Below, in pieces: positions 50,501 to 59,500 of a DNA stretch of 64,000 nt. This DNA is from Charina bottae. Lineage: Eukaryota; Chordata; Lepidosauria; Squamata; Charinaidae. The stretch spans positions 56,937,001 through 57,001,000 of the forward strand of contig JALMGJ010000006.1 in assembly GCA_023362775.1 (NCBI GenBank), in the 5' to 3' direction. A program made the translations under genes and the position numbers. The notes below the pieces were generated by a model that saw only the letters and a list, made by a program, of their open reading frames with translations, was not told where the DNA came from and made no database searches. The stretch's first letter is position 1. Each line of letters opens with the position of its first letter.

Positions 50501-53500
50501 TGTAGGTGGCATAATTTTGGCAAAAGTGAGTGCTCAACTCGGTGTGGCCCAGGGTTTCGGTCTTTAGACATCCACTGTATGAAGTACTCTGTTTCTAAGG
50601 GATTGAGTGTTCCAGTGGATGATAAATACTGTGCTGATCAGCAGAAACCACCAGTCCGAGAAGCCTGCCATGGAGACTGTCTTCAGACAAGCTGGCATTA
50701 TACAGGATGGTCAGAGGTACATATTTATAATCTTCTATTTTTAGAACTAAGTTTTGCTGACAAGTCTTAAGACTGTTTAAAATGTTGGGTGTTAAATAGA
50801 CACAGTTATGTGCACAAGTTTTGGCACCCCTGGACAGATTACGTTTCAATGAATCCCTAACTGAAGAGAAGCTAACATTTTTCTACAAGTTTGTATGTAT
50901 GCTTACTATTTATGTGCAGGTGTTTATGGATTCAGAATAAAAAAACTGAGTACATCAGATGTGGAAATTTGAACATTGTTCTATTTTTTTTTGCTGTACA
51001 TTAAAGTTATTAATAAGGCCCCAAACGTATACTGTTGCATAGAAATATATGTGTGAGTGCGTGTGTGCATCTCTATATTGATACACAGTATATGCATGTG
51101 TATGTGTGCATATAGCATAGATGGGCAGAATAATTTATTACAGCCATAGACCAGCTCAAAAACAGAAAGCAAACAAGATTTGAGACAGCAAATAAAAACA
51201 ACAGTAAAACCCAATAATTATAAAACTGGTATGATCAAGGTGCGATCTATTTTACAAATAGTAAAACAAAACTTAGCTACATTAAGAGAAATAAGATCAC
51301 ATTGATCAGATAATAGCAACTGTAAATAAAATGGATCTGGGTGGTCTGCAAATCTGATTAGATGCATGTTATTAAATGCAACTGGGCATTTTTGTAATAG
51401 GAGCAATATAAAAGGATATGAATTAGTATTTCAGGGACTCCACCACAAGGGCAAAATCTTTGTTCAAATGTATTTTACCCTCAATAACAGTTTTTGGGAG
51501 GCATTAAATATTGCCAGAGTTAGGGCTCTTCTGAATTTAGGAACTGTTATTTGGCTTAAATATTTAGCCACCTTGAAAAAAGGTGAATGACTAACCAAGA
51601 ACATATCTCTGAGTATGGCAACCAGATCTGATTTGGTTTCCAAATCCTTGGTGTGCTGTTTTAAGGGCTGCACAGTCATATTCTATCATCAGGATTCATT
51701 ATATTATATATTATTATAGTAATAAATAATTATAGTGATAGATTATATTATTTCTTTTCCCAAAAATCAGTGTTCTAGGACTTGTGGAAAAGGTGCAAGA
51801 ACAAGAGAAGCTTTTTGTATGAACGATTTTGGCCGTCGGCTTACAGATCGCGAATGCCATGGGCTTCCAAAAGTTATTACTCAGAGTTGCAATGAGTTCT
51901 TGTGTCCCAGCTGGATGGCTAGTGATTGGAGTGAGGTATTGTATGCAGCTTCATTTCACATTGTTTTTTCACTCTGAAAAAGTGAGATATGATATGCAGC
52001 TATGTTAATGATAAATAAGGGAGCAGTTTTACACTCTTATGTTTAGTGGAGACATAGGCATGTTGGGTGCCCCACCTAGACTTTACTTTCTGAATTGGTA
52101 TCTTTCAGATATATTGGATTTGAATCACCATAATTCCAGCTAGTTTGCCTCTAATGAATATTTCAATTTGATTATAATATGCTGAAAATTAATGGCAGGA
52201 GTATTTAAGAACATTTCATGTTTAAGTAAGATGCCTCCAACTTTGGATTATAGGTCCTTTTATTGCTTAAAAGGCAGAAACCATGTGATGTCAGATGTCA
52301 AATCCTAAGCTTTTTCCTAAATGGTTCCTGTTTCACCAGCTTCAGACCTTAGATGTGACATCTATGAGTAGTGTGTTGGAGCTTAGTGCCCTTGTAATCA
52401 GAAAAAAGTCCTCTACAGGATGGGTGGTCTTCAGAAACTCTCAAAGGTCGACTCATATTTCACAGATTTCAAGACCTGGATTGTTTCTCCTTTTGGCCTA
52501 TCAATTCAATTCAATTTATTACAGTCATAGAGCAGCACAAATAAAAATACGCCATATGTATCCAATAAAAGTTCTCAGCTATAATAAAAGAAGTAAAATC
52601 CATATCTGAAATTAGTTTGGCAAGATACTTATCATTTGTATATAAAATCAAGAAGACAGCCTATATTGCATTATGTTGAGCTCCATTAATATCAAAGTTT
52701 TAAAAGTATATCTATGAAGGTTCTCAGTCATCCAGGTGGAATTGTCTGTAGCTTGAATCATGTCAACTGGATTTCTATTTTCTCAGTGGAAACGTTTCGC
52801 TCCTTATCCAAGGAGCTTCTTCAGTCTGTATATTAAATTAAAAGTATAATATATTATATTATATTAAAAGTATATTAAAAGTATAGTTATAAAAGAAAGT
52901 AAAATATTTACAGTAAGTTTTTCACTACGTTACGTCGGCTCTTTAGTGCTGCTGTGCAGAATCTTGCTACCTGCGCTGTGACTGTAATCCACTCATCTTT
53001 GAGCAAATCTGAAGATATTCGGTTTCAGAACGGCCCGGATACCTAATAATCACTGGGGAAATAAATTTTGTTCAAATATCTTTGTAGAATGAATGGACAT
53101 CGTAGAAGGCCTAGACCTATCCATTTTCCAAGCACAGCTAGATAACAGAATTACACCTAAAATCTACATATAGTAAACTTTGGATAAATAGTCTGTGGAG
53201 GTCTTTTATATATACTTATAATTGAAAGGGGTGGGCTGTGGTACTCTTGTGTCCTGGATAAAAGCTTGCATTTTTCTGTCACACATATTTTATACTGAGG
53301 CAGCCTTTGGAAGAAGAGTTCTTCCACATCACCTATATTCTCAAAGGCAACCAACTAACTCAGGGTAAAAGGTAAAGGTTCCCCCTGCACATTTGTTCAG
53401 TCGTGTCCGACTCTAGGGGCCGGTGCTCATCTCCGTTTGTTAGCCGAAGAGCCAGCATTGTCCGAAGACGCTTCCGCGGTCATGTGGCCGGCATGACGCA

Positions 53501-56500
53501 TGCGGAACACTGTTACCTACCCACCAAAGTGGTACCTATTAATCTACTTGCATTTGCATGCTTTTGAATTGCTAGGTTGGCAAGAGCTGGGGTTAGTGCG
53601 GGAGCTCACTCCGTCACGCGGGGCTAGGGATTCGAACCGCCGAACTTGCGATCTTCCGATCGACAAGCCTGACGTCTTACCCACTGAGCCACCACGCCCC
53701 TCCCAGGGTAGTAGACAGTAATTACAGAACCTACCAGTGAAAGGAACATTGATTGTTACCATAAAGATTACTTCTTGTGAAATGCAACAACATCAAACAT
53801 GGAGCATCTTTTGTGATCTTGAGAGCCTACTAGATGCAGTAATGAAATTTTGTGGCATATTATCAAATTAAAAAGGTAAAGGTACCCCCCGCACATTTGT
53901 GCAGTCGTGTCCGACTCTAGGGGCCGGTGCTCATCTCCGTTTGTTAGCCAAAGAGCCAGCGTTGTCCGAAGACACTTCCACGGTCATGTGGCCGCATGAC
54001 ACGCGTGGAACGCTGTTACCCACCCACCAAAGTGGTACCTATTCATCTACTTGCATTTGCATGCTTTCGAATTGCTAGGTTGGCAAGAGCTGGGGCGAGT
54101 GCGGGAGCTCACTCCGCACGCAGGGCTAGGGATTCGAACCTCCGAACTTGTGATCTTCCGATCGACAAGCCTGGCCGTCTTACCCACTGAGCCACCACGC
54201 CCCCATTATCAAATTATCTTGATGCATTTTCCCCCTTTTCACAAATATACAGTAAAGTAAGTTAATCAAATCTACAATAGGCTTAACAACTTTTCTTCAT
54301 GAACAAGAGCTCCAAAATTCCTAAAATGCAACAATGATAACAAAAATGAACACACAAACCCAAATAAGGTTGAAAATTCTAGCCCCATCCTGGCTTGGGG
54401 GATAAAATATTGCTTAAAAGAAGAGTATCTCCATGGTACAAAATGGTTGCCTGCTCTTGCACTGTTAAGATAAAATCCACACTCTCCATTTCTTTCCACA
54501 ATTCTTTGTAACTACATTTTCTACAGTGCTATAAAATTAAAGTGAGGAAAATTCAATAAGGTTGAATAATATAAAAATGTGTCACTTTTAAAAATAGAAA
54601 GACTGTAATCCAAATCTGTATGTGACAATATTTTAAAAACATGATTCTTCACAATGAGAGTCAGCATTCTCTTCTCAAGTCTTTGTAACCACACTTTGGA
54701 AACTTCTTTCTAGAATTATTTCTAGAAATTTTACAACCACGTTTCCACTCTTTAATAAGTAATGGAACCTTGCTTCTTTGAAAGTAATTTTTTATTTTTA
54801 TACAGTGTAAATGTAAGATGATTTAATGTGCTGTTGGCATGAGAAAAGTTAATACTTAAAAAATAAATTCTATTATAAAGTTTTTTTCCTGTTTAAGGAT
54901 ATAATTTGATACCAACTGTAATTCTGTTGGAAATGGTGTTGCCATAAACACTGTTTGGGTTGTGCAGCAAATAATGCTGAATTCTTCTTGTCCTAACCTT
55001 ACAGTGTCCTGTGACTTGTGGGAAAGCAATAAAAAATCGGCAGGTATGGTGCCAATTGAATGATGACCATCTGGAAGATCTTTTCTGCAATCCCAACTCT
55101 ATACCAGAATCAGTGAGACCATGTGAACTTAATGAATGTGCAACTTGGCAAGTGGGGCCATGGAGTGCAGTAAGTACATAGAAGTTTTTACATAATGTCC
55201 TTTGTCAGCATTTGTGGTTATCATTAAACTAGTCATTGTCAATATGGGGAACAGTTAGAGTGAAGCACTTCTACAGAAAAAGCTTCATTACAAAAGGACT
55301 CAAGAAATCTTAAATATTTTGAGAAGGAACCAGTGTTGGAAAAATAATTGAGGAGGAGACTATGCTGTGTGTGTGTGTGTGTGTGTGTTATATACTATGA
55401 TTATAGTAGACATCCTGTGGTAGTTTTTTAATGAATTTTGTAGTTTGCAATGATTTTTTAGAATTCTTTTTTAAGCAAAATAAAATAAAATAAAATATAA
55501 AACTAATTAACTAGAATAAACAGATGGAACATATAAAATAGAAATTTAAGCAGCATCATTATAAAAAAAGTTCCTATGTGTGGAAACTGTAGCAGTCTTC
55601 CAACATTATTTCAAACTGCATAATATTAATATATCTGATATAATGAAAAAGCTTAATAGCATGAACTAGAATATGCAAATGTAAGGCTGATGATGGATGA
55701 GTTTGAACAACTCTTAACTTGAGTAGAGCAGAATAAATTAGGATGGTCAGGAAAAAATATATAGGTAAAAATCCAGATGTGGACAGCTTTGAAAATAAGA
55801 ACTAAAATGTTTAAATTAATTCAAACTCTAGTAGGAAGCTGTCATGGAAAATTGACTTAATTACTACAACAGCTAAAATAATAACTTTTCCATTATTGGC
55901 TGCCAGTGCAAGTATTATTATGACAGTTGTGTTCCTTTGAATTTGTTTGTATTTAGTGCTCTGTTACATGTGGACATGGATACCAAATGCGTGCAGTTAA
56001 ATGCCTTACTGATGTTTTTGGAGCTATTTTGGATGATGAGAGAGAATGCAGTGCTACTACTCGTCCATCTGACAGACAAGTAACAGAAATAAGGATTTCT
56101 TAATTTTATTTTGCTTGAAGTGAATTTCCTTCCATATATACAACTACTGAAGATTTCCAAAATACATTTTTTCCTAAAGGAATGTGACATGTTTTGTCCA
56201 GAGATCAGCAAAGTGTGGTCTACATCACTTCCTGTCATCCAGCCTGACAAAGAGACTCAGTGGAGATATGGATCATGGACTCCAGTAAGTAATATAGAGA
56301 AATGGAGAATAGTAGGGCAATGCAAAATGCTTAATCACAGAATATTTGGGCCTTAGATATCATGACCATTCCAGAACTGCCCAAAATAGGCAGCTTCAAT
56401 ATTGAAATAGTTTGTATTAAATTGAACAGTTTCAGGGTACTCAGAACAGCCCATTAAGAGTTGGAATGTTCTGTTTTGATATATTTTGGATACAACTAGA

Positions 56501-59500
56501 TTGTTGTACATTTGAATACAACTAGATTGTCTTGTGGCTCTTCTCAAGAAACAAAGACCATATGACTATTTCAAGACCACACTGACAGATTACCTTTAGC
56601 TTTTTTATTATATATTGATAATAAACACTATTTACACAGTGGCATTCCTAGTTTTATAAATATTTGACAGTATTTGGCCAAGGAAAATAGGGAATAAATT
56701 GAACTGTATGCCAGCTATGCTACATTTGCCACACTATATTCAGGATTCATGAATATATATATATATATATACATTTGGTCAGAATGTTATGATTTTGGTT
56801 TTGATTCATCTTTGCAGTGTTCTGCTTCTTGTGGAAGAGGAAACCGTGCTCGCTATGTAAGCTGCTGGGATGGTCATGGCAGAAGAGCAGAAGAGTCATT
56901 TTGTGCCCATTTGCCCAGACCAGAAGAACTTTCAAGCTGCTTCAGTCCATGTGGTGTTTGGCAAGCTGGAAGTTGGTCACCTGTAAATATATGCTTTTTC
57001 TATTATGTTTCTATTTTCCAATACTACATATGCACCTAGATTAAAAACAACACTTACAATGCTTAATTCCTGAAATGACATGTGTTATTTGAACATAGAT
57101 AATTGTTTTGTTTTGTTTTAAGTTCTCATATGTTATCTGTTTTTCATGTTTTCTTATGTCACATAAATGTTGGGTTAATTTTTGGTCAGTGCACAGTTAC
57201 ATGTGGTAATGGAATAGTAACAAGACAAGTTGTCTGTGTCAACCACCACCAACAAATTGATGAGAATTACTGTGATCCTGAGGGCCATCCTGCAAAAGAA
57301 CAAGAATGTAACATGCCACCCTGCCAACCAATTTATCGCTATAATCCGGATTTGCATGAAGGTCCAAGCCACCAAGATTATTCTCCAACACAAAAGGTCC
57401 ATCACTCACAGGACCATGTAAATTCAAAGAAGCACCATTTCCCTTCGGGAAACCAGTGGAGAACAGGACCATGGGGAGCAGTAAGTGAACTACTATCTGT
57501 TATATTTATGTGAAGCATTCTGTAAAGCTAGAAGGATTTTCTTGATGTTAAACTATATTTTTTCTATAGTATAACAAAGTGTAAGATATATAGTACATTG
57601 TAAAGGACTACATTTAAAACTTCCTTAATTTAAATTTAGATGCATTGTATTATAATCATCATAATCAGATTGTTTATCCTTGTTTTTGTTGTGATTTATT
57701 CTTTTAGTAACTCTTCTCTTCTATTAATTTCTGTTAAAATAAGTGGGGAGAGATGTAAGGACAAGCACAAAATACTGTAACTGGCAGTGATTCATGTATT
57801 TGTGGACCTTTACAGACCACTCCTGTCATTTTTTTCTTTTTCACTGCCATTTTTCCTATTCTGAGCTTTAAGCACATGAACATATTCTGAAAGTAAGAAT
57901 GGATGCACATACAGTCGCTATCCTGTTTCTCTGACTAGAAATAGGAATGTCAACAATGGGAGAAGACTAGAGAAGGTTAAACTCATACAATGACAAAAAA
58001 TAAATATATAAGAATGCAAGAAGACCCCTACCAGATTAAGCTATAAGCCTATCTAGTCCAGGATTGTGTGTCACTCAGTGACCAAATGAATGCATTTGGG
58101 AAGTTCAAAAGCCTGAACTAGAGGGCAGTTCCCCAGCAACTAATAGGTACTACAGGGGCAGTAAATAGCTATCAAAATTAGTAACCACCAATAGCTTGAT
58201 CCTCCATGAATCTGCTTAGTTCTCTTTTAAAACCATACAAATTGGCTGCCATTTCCACAACTGCTGCCAAAGAATTTCTCAGTTTAATTATGTGCTTTGT
58301 GAAAAAGTCTTTCCTCTTGATAGTCCTGATTCTCCCTGCATTTTGTTTCAATAGTTGACCTTGAATTCTAACATTGTACATTAGGTGGATGTTTTTTTGC
58401 ACCTTTTCTACTTCTGTAACATCTTTCTTAAGATACTCTGAGAAAAGCTGCTTTACAGAGTTGCAAACCAATACTCCATTTGCACTTCTGTACACCTTGA
58501 AACACATTTTTGGAATTGAATCCAGAGCCTTTCCTGGTCAGTAATTACCAATTAATTACCAATTAAGATTCTATAAATGAAATTTGTATGATACAAGAAT
58601 TAGCCTTCTAGAAAGCTTATTCTTGTTTTTTAGCAAGCCTCTTTTTCCTGTTTTTGCTTATTTTTCTTTAATGATATTTAACTGTTTTTCCCAGGACAGA
58701 TATTAAGGTAACTGTCCTGTAGCTTCCTTTATCAGCTCTAGATATCCATTTTTAAAAAGCTTTTTGAGTTTTTTAAAGCAATATATTATACTATGTTGTA
58801 TTCACAATTAGTGTGGTAAATATGTGTGTATTGGCTTTCCAGTGCTCGAGTTCTTGTGCTGGTGGATTTCACCGCCGTGTTGTGGTGTGCCAAGATGAGG
58901 ATGGAAGAAGTTCTACCTATTGTGATGAGACACTGAAGCCACCAGACTTGACCCATTGTGACTCTGGTCCCTGTCCAATTTGGAACTATGGGAGCTGGGG
59001 AGAAGTAAGATAACTTGAGTATGTATGTATGTATGTATGTATGTATGTATGTATGTATGTATTCAGCGAGCATGAATAGGAAAATAGAATAGAAATAGAA
59101 AATAAAAAGAGAATACCATATATTTAAATTAATGTTTTCTGCCTTTTGGGTCATAATAGTTTCAAGACTGAAATTCCAGCAATATGAATGTTGGTTGTCC
59201 ATGTAATACAGCATTTATTGGTAAATTTGCATCTAAACTAAATTCTGATGTACGCATTAGACAGCAATCCTATAAACCTTTGTTTAGGATTAAGCTCTTG
59301 TGAAGTCAATGCAAAGTACTTTCAACAACCATATGTAGATTATCAGTAGGATATGAGTTGACTGATGGTGATGCAACATATCAGTCCATCAAATCTTAAA
59401 CAACATGCTTATTTTACTGATGCTTTATATTTCAACAGCTCCCTGTGACTCATCTTTTCTCAGGCTTTCTCTCACTAGTTATCATCTGATATCCTTGCAA

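Larger units (their letters stand above)
52503..53340 (-). repeat. Unassigned LINE-like repeat, copy 3, split by a PLE fragment
   Basis: Starts with 'caattcaattcaatttatt' and 'acagtcatagagcagcac', matching copy 2. It is interrupted at about 52711-52837. The right limit is uncertain. Confidence 0.45.

Noticed and set aside
58786..59214. 142-codon minus-strand frame
   Set aside because: It is the antisense of exon 27 plus the ATGT microsatellite.
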